A stretch of 64,000 nucleotides of DNA. Source: Endomychus coccineus. Its lineage: Eukaryota > Arthropoda > Insecta > Coleoptera > Endomychidae. Shown here piece by piece: positions 10,234 through 20,945 of this stretch; positions within the stretch are counted from its first letter, which is position 1; every line of letters starts with the position of its first letter. The position numbers were made by a program, and so were the translations under genes. The notes under the pieces are model-generated. The model was not told where the DNA came from. It did no database searches and saw nothing but the letters and a program-made list of their open reading frames with translations. The stretch spans positions 231,475,771 through 231,539,770 of the forward strand of contig OY294067.1 of the NCBI GenBank assembly GCA_958510875.1. The letters are read 5' to 3'.

Positions 10234-12776
10234 TCTCAACAGGAAATGATAAACTTCAAAGCTAGTCCGCCATATTATATATTGACTTTAGTGCATCAAA
10301 CTTAGCCTATGGTGTTTAAGCACATTTCTCGAATCGATGATCATGTATCTAGATGTTCTAAGATTCACACAAACATTATATATAACCAGAAGGCAGAGCT
10401 AATAGTAATGATAAGTTAAATTAGCACACCAGGGTAAAATACTACCACAAATATTATATATTATTTATTACACATCAATCCCAAGAACATTAATAATTGT
10501 ATTCTCAATAATTGGGATAATCATTTTAACTAGTCTGCAATATCGTCAGCATCCGTCTCTAGACTTTAGAAGCCCTTTAAGTACATTCATGATCAAAAAT
10601 AGTTCTCTCTGATTATCATATCTCGGCATTAATGAAATGATTTGAATTCTTCATTTTGATTCGCAACTCTCAGTTAGGTTGCAGTATTGTTTTGAGTGTC
10701 TTCAATTATTTTCTTCTATGCCCAGGTCTTGTACAAAAGTAGTTCTCCCTGATTGTCAGTCAGATCTCAGCATTAATGAATTAATTTAAATTCTTCATAT
10801 TGAATCGCAATTCCCAGTTGGGTTGCAGTATTTTTAATTATTTACTTCCATGCTCAGGATTAAATAAAATGTATCACCATCTTTCGAACGATGTCGTTTC
10901 ATTCAGGGCAGCATTTGACTTGATTTTGAGTTATATAGAATTATTATGAATAATTGTAAATTATTGTGGGATAAGGCTCTCAATTTTCCAATATTTCCGG
11001 TCAAGTTTATAGACATAGCTATAAATATTGCCAGACACCATAAAAAACGATTAGCCAATGTACAAAAAGAAATGTATTGAGGAATTCCTAACTTGGCGTT
11101 GGTTATACTCGATGCGCTATGTTTACATGAGTTTTTTGAACAACAGTTTTTATCGTGCCGATCTTTTGATAAGGTTGAAAAATCAAAAGTAAATTTCAGA
11201 AGTGACTGCAGCCTTCCGCCGTTTGAAAATTTGATCTGGTGAAAACGCCTGAGAGAAATTAGGGAAGTTTTCCAACTTCCTAGAATTAGTTTTATTTCGT
11301 TAGTTATATAATATTATTGTTGGAATATTATACTATACGTCAAAAACGGAACTATGTTGGCTTTATGTTTCTAATTTTGATCCATAAAAATAAACGATTT
11401 TCTTCAATCTTTTTCGGTACACTGACTTGCACTGAATTGCTTTGGTCTACAAAATGTTTTTGTGGTTATTTTTTGTTCAGTTATGGTAACTTCATCCAGA
11501 ATAATGTTCATCTACATTACAGTTCAGTTTTTAATCATGGAGACTAATTAAGTTAGAAGAGTTATTTTCATTTCCTTCGTTAATCGGAATAGTTGACTTT
11601 TCATCTCTGATTCGTAGCATACTCCAGAAGTTATATCGGGTCTTGGTAGATTTAAATAGTTCCAAATAAGAAACGTTTTTGTTGAAAAATGTTGAATTTG
11701 ATGGTTTGTCTTATTGAATTAATTTACTCGTAACTCTATAATGTGAGAGAAGAGAGAATAGATTTGAGTCATTAACGCAAGAATTCCTTCCCCTGCTCAC
11801 GTTGTTTTATATTCTTTTACAACCCAGATCGGGATTTATCTTAACAGAATATAATAACGGAAGAAAACTATGTATTTGAGTACATGTTTTCTAGTACCAT
11901 TTGAGTGGAGTATTAAATTTTTAAGTGATCATGGTAATAAACATCGTCGTTTTGAAAGGTCCAATTTATTTGCTCGAGATCTAAGCTGTGAGATATCATC
12001 AAACTCTCAAAATTCTCCGTAGTCAGTACAGGAAATGATCTTGTGTTTTGCCAACTGAAATTGTACTCGTAAATTTTTCGAATACTCCTCTTGTAATCAT
12101 AAATTGTCACGTCGGTTCTCCCAAATGATCAATAGCCATTATTGTCTAATTTGTGAAAATGGCTTTTTTCTCAAGTCACACAAACGATTCTTTTAAACCT
12201 TACTTATGAGGTACAAAGAGGGTGAAGATGTTTATTGATATTTGTAAATTATAGTCTCATTTAATCCAAAGAATAAAATAACATAATACGAATGGAAAGA
12301 AAGACTATGCGTACGAATACTAAATATTTAGTGAATGCAGTGTCGTAGTTAACTCCAATTTATTTATTCTATATTTGTATATTTATCTTACATGTGTAAA
12401 GTGCTTACACAACTTATGAGAACTGTTTTGTGTCTAAGCTAATTGCAATAACAATTCTCTATAGACAGTAACCGTTCTACTATTTACACGCTGAAAGTTA
12501 TTAGAAATGCTAAATAATTTGATGCTTGAGAAATTAGTAAACTAAAACTAACTCAAATATAGAGCTTCGCAATCTGATTATCTTAATGCTTTAATATTGT
12601 TAAACGTTCGAACAGCAGTTTCAACGCGTTGTTCGCTAGAAATTATATTCTTCAAGAATATCCCGTTCCTATGTAGACTCCAATTCCGATAAATTACAGA
12701 GAATTGGATTATGTTTTATATCCGCTTTTATTGATTAATTTATTTTGAATGAAGTGAGATGAAACTGTTTCAACCC
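10234..12776. other. Intronic sequence with one 140-bp tandem duplication
   Basis: Apart from the tandem repeat at 10601-10860 I see no gene or element. Short open frames at 11317-11547 and 11913-12110 have no recognisable motif. Confidence 0.5.
10601..10860 (+). repeat. Diverged 140-bp tandem duplication
   Basis: The units begin AGTTCTCTCTGATTATCA (10601) and AGTTCTCCCTGATTGTCA (10741). Both continue through GCATTAATGAA, AATTCTTCAT and GGTTGCAGTATT. They are clearly homologous but diverged by substitutions and small indels. Confidence 0.8.
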
Positions 12777-13640
12777 TCTGCTGATGGACTTAATACAATG
12801 AGCCCTGACTGCACTTAATAAATGGTGCAGGTCTGAACAGTTTTCAATATAAAGTGCAAGACCACCACCAGAGAACTCACTTTTGTAGGTCAGGTGATTA
12901 ACATCAGTAATCAGGCCAAATATTGAGGAGTCATCTTAGACAAGAAACTTCTATGGAAACCATAATTAGAACAACAGTGCTGCAAATTCGTCGTAGCCTT
13001 CTGGTTGTGCGATCCTTAAACCTATGTCTCGATAATGTGGTGGAAAAGTACAGAGCTCAACACGATGATCAAATCAGGTCTCCAAGCGGAAATACTGGAT
13101 ATAACGCGCCGTGCCCAGCTGAATAGCATGAAAATAACATCAAAGCTCGTGTAGATATTAACACCCTCAACAACCTTATTCATCCTGAAATAAGGGAAGA
13201 CGAAATAGCTGATGAGCTCGCAAAGCTGGAAGGCAAAGAACTCCTAATAGGCCCCGAACCAGCGATGGGCATGTCGGAGAGTAACATCAAAGAGACGATC
13301 CACTACTGGGCCAGATCAAAACTCTCAAAAAAGTGGCAACAAGGAAAAGGTAGCCGACAGTCTAAAGCAGTGATTGGACGCATATTAGGGAAGACTGGTT
13401 TCAGCAAGTGAGGAAAATGGTTAAAAGCAATGCCAAACTATTACTAACTCGGTTAACAACAAGACATGGACCGTTCAACTACCACTTCCATAAATGAATC
13501 TGAGCAATTCACCCTAGCGCAGTTGGTGAAGACGAAAAACGAAACAACAATGCAAATTTTGTGCAGATGCGTAACACTGATTCCTCCAAGACGCAGAACT
13601 TCCTCCATAGAGCTATGCGACACTGATCAGATCTCCTTAC
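12777..13640 (+). pseudogene. Non-LTR retrotransposon pol fragment (RT thumb, RNase H end, zinc finger)
   Basis: Plus-strand pieces in different frames read ALTALNKWCRS (RT C-terminal region), ILDKKLLW, then after a gap EIADELAKLEGKELLIGPEPA (end of RNase H), YWARSKLSKKWQQGKG, then LTTRHGPFNYHFHK and an ETTMQILCRC-type Cys/His segment. This order is standard for I/R1/LOA-type elements. Many frameshifts and stops are present and the central RNase H catalytic part is largely missing. Same orientation as CaMKII. Confidence 0.75.
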
Positions 13641-13922
13641 ATTAAGAATAATTACAGTTATTATGTATGGTGGTGCTATTATAGCCAATAATAACAAGAA
13701 AAGGGAAAACGTTACTAACTGTAGTTGGTTCCTCAGATTTGGAAGAAAATACAACTCAAAAATATGGTCTTAAAATTTAGATGCTATTTAAATATCTATT
13801 CATGTTCAGAATCACAAAATAATGATACTTAGATGGCGAAACATGTATCATAGGAAATAAGAATGATGTCGGATTGAAATTCCTTTACATATAATACATT
13901 ATACGAAGACGATGCGCGTGAA

Positions 13923-14052
13923 CACTGTTGAGTGCGACAGAGTAAAAGATACGCACAAACAGCTTCGTGACTGTCTCTCTCTGCCGAAAAGTGGTCCACA
14001 CTGATGAGTGCGACAGAGTAAATGATACTCACAAACAGTTTCGTGATCTATT
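13923..14052 (+). repeat. Two direct repeats, ~78-bp period
   Basis: GAGTGCGACAGAGTAAAAGA with CGCACAAACAGCTTCGTGAC, then GAGTGCGACAGAGTAAATGA with CTCACAAACAGTTTCGTGAT. The pair is immediately followed by the TTA microsatellite. Confidence 0.75.
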
Positions 14053-14057
14053 GAAAC

Positions 14058-14130
14058 GGTTTATTATTATTATTATTATTATGATTATTATTATTATGAT
14101 TATTATGATTAAAATTATTATGATTTTGTA
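14058..14130 (+). repeat. (TTA)n/(TGA-TTA)n microsatellite
   Basis: An interrupted run of TTATTATTA with TGATTA variants. It could be the tail of a retroelement, as at 61970-62000, but no pol sequence adjoins it. Confidence 0.9.
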
Positions 14131-15088
14131 TCATAATTATCAGAAAAAGTGAAAAAAAGTAAGAAAAAGAAGTCTCCCGAGTTGGAACGAACCCGGGTTA
14201 ACGTTGGTGTACATCTTCTTTGATAATTAAGAATTGAATTTTTAGTCGATTTTTGTGTGTGTGACTGTCAAACGCTGAAGCGGGGGAATTAGTATATTGA
14301 GATAGCCACAAGAGGCATCTATAGTCTGAACTAAAGTTTATAACGAAAGATCTAAAATTGGAGCCGGTAGGGCCCAAAAGGCTTAGCATCAGTTTTCTCG
14401 GGATTGACGCAATGTAGAATATCGTGCTTAGTATCAAGATTTGTGTAAATGTTTCAGCTATTCAACTTTGATTTTATTTTTCTGATTCGAACTTTCTGAC
14501 CTGAACATTTTCATTTTTCGCGGTTACTTTTTTTCAAAATGGGCTCAGATCGGCCCATATGAACCAAAGTGGTTGGATTTTGGTTCATAGGTGAAAGCCA
14601 TCAATATCTTTCGTTTGAATTTTGTTTTGAGTCAAAAGGTTAATTTTTTGGCCCGCAATCACAAAATTACGTTTTTCACGAAAAGAGCGATTGCAGCGCC
14701 ATCTTTGTAAATATCAAACAAATTAAAAACCCATATTTAAGTACACACAAAATACTATCAATGTATGTTAAGCATTAGTTGATACGACAAACAGGCATCT
14801 TATAATTGACAATTGAACAAACGTTTGATGTTGCTCAAAGATCGCACTATTTGGGCCGTATATTAGGCCCCTTACATTCTATCAACTTCTAATTGGCATC
14901 ACTTCACTATTTTTGATTTGTTACAACTCATAACATGATTGAGTAGAACTCAGAGTTTTTCTAAAAATTGAAAAAGCACCAAAGTCGGGGCAATTTGGAC
15001 CAAAAAAATGGCCAATAACTCCAGTAGCATAGAGCTCAGAAAATTTCAATGTCCATATTCGTGATCAGCGCATCCAAAAACATGAAAA

Positions 15089-15701
15089 TTAACCAAAATC
15101 AAAGAGCATAAAAATTTGAGCCCTAAAAATGACTGGACTATATAATCTCCGTGAAACATCGTGTGAGTCAGCTGTGGAATGTTGGGAGAGGAGGTTGGCA
15201 TTGGAATCTTTCTCAATTTTGGAAATTATTAGTATCAGGAAAGAGACAAAACTTTGTCTTTCGATACTGAAATTAAGTCTGGTATATAAATATGTTCGGC
15301 AGAACTCGTGTCTAATAATGAAGGAATGACCAGCCTGAGCACGTCTGCATAACTGGCATCGCCTGGTGTTCGAGGTTTCAGATAAGCACAGAACAACGAA
15401 ATATCTATAGAAATGGGAGATATCGCCCACCTTTCTACCATGTTGATCTCTTCTGGATATAGTTCAAGAGCTTCAGCGTATGTTATGTATGGTAGCCGAA
15501 TTACAAATCAAGACAGGTTGAATCAGATATTATGAGGAGCTGCTGGGGTGCAAACATCGTCTTGAGACAGAATAGAAAACCAAGTTTCAGTAACGCAGTT
15601 ATCGCAATGGTTTTCACATGATCGTTCCATGAGAGGCTGCGATTGGTGGCGTTACCGGCAATGTCTAGACTCCATAGTAATAGTTCAAACTTGAAGACCA
15701 T
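15089..15701 (-). pseudogene. Jockey/CR1-like non-LTR RT, C-terminal remnant
   Basis: Minus-strand pieces read NATNRSLSWNDHVKTIA, ALLKLGFLFCLKTMFAPQQ, ISHFYRYFVVLCLSE and TYLYTRLNFSIERQSFVSFL. These match the familiar RT thumb and tail of Jockey/CR1-type ORF2 proteins (LSW..HV..IA..A..KLG.L.R.+.+F.P.QLL, then FYRYF and FS+SFVP). The RNase H tail found in the other remnants is absent. Frameshifts and stops split it into at least three frames. It lies just downstream, on the minus strand, of the hammerhead-like motif at 15745-15793, but a link between the two is not shown. Confidence 0.75.
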
Positions 15702-15744
15702 AACCTATCAATAGACATAGTTAAGCTTTTTCTAGGTTGAACAG

Positions 15745-15793
15745 TGACAATACAGTTCCAGGCAGTTGTTTCGCTCTCTCATGAGCTCATCAG
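15745..15793 (-). ncRNA. Hammerhead-like ribozyme motif (minus strand)
   Basis: On the minus strand: CTGATGA (15793-15787), a 4-bp stem GCTC/GAGC with a 6-nt loop, GAAA (15772-15769), a 4-bp stem ACAA/TTGT, then C. This gives a GTC cleavage triplet, with the predicted cut between 15746 and 15745. The order is box 1, stem II, box 2, stem III, NUH: the type I hammerhead layout. Helix I is poor (the bases just before CTGATGA do not pair with ACTGTTC after the cut), so activity is doubtful. An inverted homologous copy at 16000-17808 keeps the same boxes. Confidence 0.55.
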
Positions 15794-15999
15794 TGAAACG
15801 AGTAATAGAAGTAGAAGAAACCTCATTCGGAAATTTCAGAGTGCCAAGTGTTACAAACGACATCTACCAGAAGAACTGGATGTTATATGCGTAGGACAAG
15901 GATGTCACTATTAGAGTATTGGAACACTTGGTGCTATAACATTCACAAATTGGATTTCTATATCTCTGGCAATGGGCGAATAATTCTATCATCACCCTT

Positions 16000-17808
16000 C
16001 TGATGAGCTCATATAGGCGAGGAAATAAAGCAGAAAAGGTCGAAAAAAAATCGGAAGAACCGATTCCGATAAATTTTTTTAATCGATTCTACAAGTCATT
16101 TAGAAAAAATGTTACCATTTTTTTTCTTCTTATGTGCATTTTAGCATTTCTACAGAGGAAAATGCATCCTTTTGAATGCACTTTCAGGAGATAATATCAA
16201 AAATGTTGAAAAAATGTCCAAATATAGCCAACATTTCTCACTCGGGGTTTTTGAAGCCGTTGAACACGATTCCGGTGTGAGATTTTCACTTCGAAACCTG
16301 GGGCTCAGAACTTCCTGGTACTATCGTCGCCTCCGGGGAATTCGCAGAAATACTCATACAGAGGAATGAAACCTGTTATGGAAGTTCTCTTGAACACACG
16401 GGTCAAGACCATGATACTCAATAGTCACCTGGTGCTCAGGATACCCTGATGAACTAGGTCATCTCCATGGATTGGTTTTTAATATGCTCTGAAATGCAAC
16501 CAAATTACGCAGGGTCTTGGGGTCTCTGAGCACGATTCCGGTGCCAAATTTGAACTACAACGCACCTGGGGCTCAGGATATCCTGGTACTATCGTCATCT
16601 CTAAGGAATTCGCAGAAATACCTCCTGCAAAGGAATGGAACCTGTTAGGGAGGTTCTCTTGAGCATACGGGTCATGACCATGACACTCAATAGTCACCTG
16701 GTGGCCAGGATACCCTGATGACCTAGATCATCTCCATGGATTGATTTTTAATATGCTCTGAAATGCAACCAAATTCGTCTCTCGAGGGTTTTCGGGACTG
16801 CGAAATGCGATTCCGGTGCTAGATTCGATCTACGATAATAACATTTTTGACATTAAAATAGAAAATATATCAGTATTACTTTTTTGAATCCTTTGTTGTC
16901 GATATAACAGATCTGTTTACCAGATGCTTCGGTGATTGGTCCGAACTCCAGAAAAGTTATCAGCGATCCGAAAAACCCCGGAGATACGAATTAGGTTTTA
17001 TTTCAGAGCATATTAAAAAACGATCCATGGAGATGACCTAAGTCATCAGAGTATTCTGACCACCAGGTATTGAAGGTCATGGTTACTACTGAACCTCCTC
17101 AAAAAGAACCTCCCTCACAAGTTTCATCCCATTCCAAAAGATGATTTCACGAATTCACTGGAGGCGACGATAGTACCAGGATGCTCTGAGCCCCAGGTGC
17201 GTCGTAGTTCAAATCTGGCACCGGAATCGTGTTGAGCGGTCCATTAAACTCCCGAAAGACGAATTTGGTTGCATTTCAGATCATATTTAAAATCAGTCCA
17301 TGGAGATGACCTAGGTGATCAGGATATCTTGAGCACAAGGTGACTATTGAGTGGCATGGTCATGACCCGTACACTCAAGAGAACCTCCATAACAGGTTCC
17401 ATTCCTTTGCAGAAGGCATTTCTGCGAATTCCCTGAAGACGTCGATAGACCAGGATGTCCTGAGCCCCAGGTGCGTCGTAGTTCAAATCTGACACCGGAA
17501 TCGTGATCAGCGAACCCAAAAACCCCCGAGTGAGAAATTTTGGTTATATTTGGACATTTTTTCAACATTTTTAATATTATCTCCTGAAAGTGCATTCAAA
17601 GCGATGCATTTTCCTCTGTAGAAATGCTAAAATGCACATTGAAAGAAAAAAAATTGGTAACATTTTTTTAAATGACTTCCTGAATCAATTTTTAAAAAAT
17701 TATCAAAATCGGTTCATCCGATTTTTTTTTACTTTGGTCTTTTTTGTGCTTTATTTCCTCGACTAATAAGGGAAACAGTAGGTGTCTGAGACTGATAGAC
17801 GCGTTGTC
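16000..17808 (+). ncRNA. Hammerhead-like motif split by a foldback transposon
   Basis: CTGATGAGCTCATATA (16000-16015) stops at the insertion. After the element and the second TA (17764-17765) the sequence resumes ATAAGGGAAACA, with GAAA at 17772-17775, then a spacer and TTGTC (17804-17808). ACA pairs with TGT next to the cut, giving a GTC triplet followed by ACTGTTCGACC, just as in the minus-strand copy. With the 1748-bp element and one TA removed, the order of conserved boxes is complete, although stem II (GCTC versus AAGG) has decayed. Confidence 0.5.
16016..17763. mobile_element. Foldback DNA element, second GTCGAG-family member
   Basis: The ends GGCGAGGAAATAAAGC and GCTTTATTTCCTCGAC are flanked by TA (16014-16015, 17764-17765). 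The arms carry about two and a half units of a ~275-bp module each (starts near 16241, 16511 and 16791 on the left), with the motif GGGGTTTTTGAAGCCGTTGA or CACGATTCCGGTG and CACCTGGGGCTCAGGA. The central spacer is about 120 bp (about 16840-16960) with no coding sequence. End sequence, TA target and the GGGTTTTCGGG module tie it to 3860-5761. Non-autonomous. Confidence 0.85.
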
Positions 17809-17835
17809 ACTGTTCGACCTGGATAAACCTTAACT

Positions 17836-18185
17836 CTGCTAACCCGAATATATGTTTGTTATTTATCCAATCTATTATAACCTATCAAACTTTTAACTGT
17901 GGATAATTAATTTGCTGAATCAATTGATGCCTGGATTAGTTGTTGCATAGATCCGGAATTATCACAGGAAGGACAAAAAAGTTGTTATTCGAAAAATCCC
18001 CAACGAAAATGTCCCCAATCTTTATTTTCATTATTCCGATCATACAAGCTACATAAATACATACTGGTTTTGTGCATAATAGATATATTTCCATGATTTA
18101 ATGAATCAAAATAAACGCTTGGGAAAATCGAATGATCATTCGAAAGATCGATTATGAATGATGCGCAACTTGTAATTTTAAATTC
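17836..18185. other. Intronic sequence, nothing recognised
   Basis: AT-rich. A 77-codon minus-strand open frame (17985-18218) shows no motif. Confidence 0.5.
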
Positions 18186-18412
18186 ATTTAAAATAACTAT
18201 TAAACGTGTGATCTTCACTAATTTAATACATTAAATAGACTCGTTTCCTTAACTCCGTACAGCTGTAATAAAATATAGTATTTTGTAACATCTGTTTGAA
18301 GAAGTTTCGGAACTAGTTCAATTAATGTATTAAATTAGTGAAAATCAAACTTTTAATAGTTATTTTATTTCAAATTATAATAGATACTCATCACTTAGTG
18401 GCTGAATCTGAT
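18186..18412. mobile_element. MITE, AATAACTATTAAA family, copy 1
   Basis: The left arm AAAATAACTATTAAACGTGT, then CTTCACTAATTTAATA, pairs with the right arm TATTAAATTAGTGAAAATCA, then CTTTTAATAGTTATTTTATT. Copies with the same arms occur at 38051-38265 and 59041-59289, with a fragment at 26757-26815. Ends in fuller copies read AATCAGYCATTACGTGATG. No coding capacity. Confidence 0.8.
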
Positions 18413-19706
18413 TAATTGTAGATTTCATATTTCGTTTCGACTTTCGATTATGTGGAATAAGCACATGAAAGTGTGGATGATGTGCAGGACTAGTATTGGT
18501 TTTTGATTTTGAATTTCATTTCGTTCCGATACATTATTCACATATATATGACCTACCTACCTTTTGTAGATTCACAATATTGACTTTTTGAACGAAATTT
18601 TGGATAATTTATCTGCGAAAATAAACAATTCAAAAAATGGAATGATATATAGTGGTTATTTACGTGTCGTCAAGGAACAATATGAGTTATTATATCGGTA
18701 GGAATAATAAATAAAATAATAGAAATTAATTGTATAAAATCCTACCATACGTAAATATTATAACAGAATTGTTGGTTGCATGAGATAACGAATGACGATA
18801 TTCAGAAAGAAGTGAAACACATTTTTCATCCATAATCATTTCGAACCGAATGATCACTCGATTGCAATAATGAAATGATCGATTATTCAGCCACAATCGG
18901 AATTTTTCGATAAACCCAACACTAACAAATACACACCCTACATACACACGTGCACCCACACACACGTACATACACATACACACACTACGTATGCACCAGG
19001 ATATATTCTCTGCAGAATAGTTAGTTGAACTACCTTGATTATTTTATTTCATCAATTAGAATAGATTATAGTTGTGTAAAAATTGTTAAACACTCCATAT
19101 TGTCATACCTTTTCATGATGATCAATATTAAATGTGAGAACGTGCAAAATTATGGTTGAAGAAACATATTTCAGCTTTTTTCATTCGAGCATCTAGGGCG
19201 CAATGCTATAAAAATTATGTTCCGTATTTCAATCTTGGATAAATCCGGAGTTTCTGACAGTTCTTTTCTTCCACATCTACTCAAATATAATTGTGAAATG
19301 GCTTTGCTTTCAGCTACCTCTAAAGCTTATAGTGGACTTACCGGTTTGTTCCATTGAATATTCGCAAACACCTACCTACCTACTTAAGTTTCTGCATTCA
19401 ATCAAGATTTTATCCTGCTCGAATAAATGAATCGATCATTAGATATATCTCTACCCACTTTTCAGCTTATTATAATATAATGCACGATAATTGTTATTGT
19501 TTATCTATGATTATACCACTATTATCATATGAATTTCATTTCTCTTGATACGTGAAAATAATCGATTTCTTTCAAACGGCCTGTTGTAGTGTTCAGTATT
19601 TAAGTTAGTATAACATGACTCATTTGATTTATTGTCATGAGTAATGTATGGAAATTTTAATATTCCAAAAAATATTAATATTTCCTCCTAATGTTTTCTT
19701 AATATT
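18413..19706. other. Intronic sequence with CA/TG simple repeat
   Basis: A CACACA/TACACA-rich run at about 18925-18990 produces a low-complexity open frame. Nothing else was recognised. Confidence 0.55.
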
Positions 19707-20338
19707 CTAGGAGCCAGAGCGATATTGATGGTCTGAACATTAACCCGATGGCACTATGGATTATCGCTAGAGGACGGTTCAATGACCAATTCATCTCACA
19801 GACCGAATTTTCCCCCGGCTGCTAGATCACGAGATAAAGCATCCGCATTTTTTTTTTGACTGGAGGTTAACCCTCTCCAAGTTGCGGTTACTTGAAAAGC
19901 ATGCCATTCTTATACACTTCCACCATGTGCCATCATTTTTTATCGTGCCCGTTTATCAGGCCGACCAGTTAAAATTGGACCGAAAATGAACTGCTAGTTA
20001 ATCCTCCCAAACCTGGTGGAAAATGTTCATTGGTGTTGGCAATTGTTAACACCAGGTTTAGGAGGGTTAACTAGCAGTCCATTTTCGGTCAAATTTTAAC
20101 TGGTCGGCCTGATGATGGCACATGGTGGAATTGTATAAGAATGGCATGCTTTTTAAGTAACCGCAACTTGGAAAGGGTTAACCTCCAGTCAAAAAAAATG
20201 CGGATGCTGAATCTCGAGATCCAGCACCTGGGGAAAATTCGGTCTGTGAGATGAATTGGTCATTGAACCTTCCTCTAACGATTAACCATAGTGCCATCGG
20301 GTTAATGTTCAGACCATCAATATCGGTCTGGCTCCTAG
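19707..20338. mobile_element. 632-bp palindromic element, ends CTAGGAGCCAGA
   Basis: The arms of about 300 bp (19707 to about 20010, about 20045 to 20338) are close inverses. Examples are GATTGACGG-free stretches such as AGACCATCAATATCG, TTGGAGAGGGTTAACCTCCA and TTCCACCATGTGCCATCA with their complements. The spacer is about 35 nt. Ends are CTAGGAGCCAGA and TCTGGCTCCTAG. CTAG itself may be the target site, which I could not prove. No coding sequence. Family unknown. Confidence 0.85.
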
Positions 20339-20689
20339 ACTATAACTTTTGAGGTAAAACTATCACCCTATCTCCACTTAAATTTTAACTCATCTGAAAT
20401 ACTATTTTACGGAACAACGTGAAATACATAATCGGTCAAATGAGGGAAAGGGTGAATTACAACTAGTAATAAAACGACTTACGCTGTTCATAATGGTTAA
20501 AAGAATTACAGGTACTTTTCGGCCGCAGATAAACATCAAGTATTCCAGTAGTAGCAGTGTTCCTAGAGTTGACCTGAAGCTTATTAAAGTACTTGTAAGA
20601 AGGGTTACTTTTCAATTTGAATTCAAAATTTAATAAATTATGTTCATGCGTTTCAATAGTTTATGATGTCCCTATGTAAGATTCTTCGC
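20339..20689. other. Intronic sequence, nothing recognised
   Basis: No open frame, repeat or element was identified. Confidence 0.5.
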
Positions 20690-20870
20690 TGTATCCCAAA
20701 TGACAAAGTCCCGCTTCTGTGATTACATAACTGGTTTGTAAGACATCGTTTGCTACGGTGGTCTTGTCAGTTCATGTTATCAGTTCGAACATGATAAAAA
20801 TGCTCTTTGAACCTGTCAGAACAATTCCTCCCAGTCAAGCCAATATGTCACAAAATTGCTTGTTCCAACA
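20690..20870 (-). pseudogene. Penelope-like GIY-YIG endonuclease fragment (minus)
   Basis: The minus strand reads HIGLTGRNCSDRFKEHFYHV, then RTDNMN and a stop, with a later ILHRDI. This matches the YIG..R....R..EH core of Penelope-like GIY-YIG endonucleases and is homologous, in inverted orientation, to 22327-22702 (RNATSSKEHFYHV). Catalytic Arg (R of GRN) and the EH of helix 1 are visible. It is truncated on both sides. The hAT element 20946-22120 lies between the two fragments. Confidence 0.65.
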
Positions 20871-20945
20871 GTCTTCTAAATCGGTTTTGAATATTTCTCT
20901 TAGCGAAGCTCAATATAATTCATGGTGTTACCAGTTCTCATCAAT

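Larger units (their letters stand above)
13641..15088. other. Intronic sequence with short repeats
   Basis: Holds a pair of 78-bp spaced direct repeats (13923-14052) and a TTA-rich microsatellite (14058-14130). The part at about 14500-15075 contains diverged stretches such as CGTGATCAGCGCATCC that loosely recall the module of the foldback elements at 3.9 and 16 kb. Otherwise nothing was recognised. Confidence 0.45.
15719..17835. mobile_element. Inverted-repeat retroelement terminus pair enclosing hammerhead-like motifs
   Basis: AGTTAAG, then AGGTTGAACAGTGACAA (15734-15750) is matched in inverse by TTGTCACTGTTCGACCT (17804-17820) and its flank. Each arm contains a hammerhead-like core, and homology extends past CTGATGA (TTCTAT with ATCA or TACTC upstream on each strand). 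The right arm was later split by the foldback element 16016-17763. Hammerhead-bearing paired termini are known from Penelope-like elements and retrozymes. No endonuclease or RT clearly belonging to this unit is visible, so the class is inferred. Confidence 0.45.

Noticed and set aside
13205..13222. CTGATGAGCTCGC match to a hammerhead box
   Set aside because: It is the RNase H codons for ADELA on the plus strand; no GAAA and no second stem at the right spacing.
14000..14050. CTGATGAGTGCGACAG as another hammerhead
   Set aside because: CTGATGA is followed by GTG...CAC and AAAC rather than GAAA, and the neighbouring repeat has CTGTTGA. The conserved second box is missing.
14172..14198. GAACGAACCCGGGTT as a tRNA B box (SINE or tRNA)
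   Set aside because: No A box at proper distance and no cloverleaf. A single-box match is not enough.
18726..18983. Minus-strand open frame rich in Met-Cys-Val
   Set aside because: A translation of a CA/TACA microsatellite.
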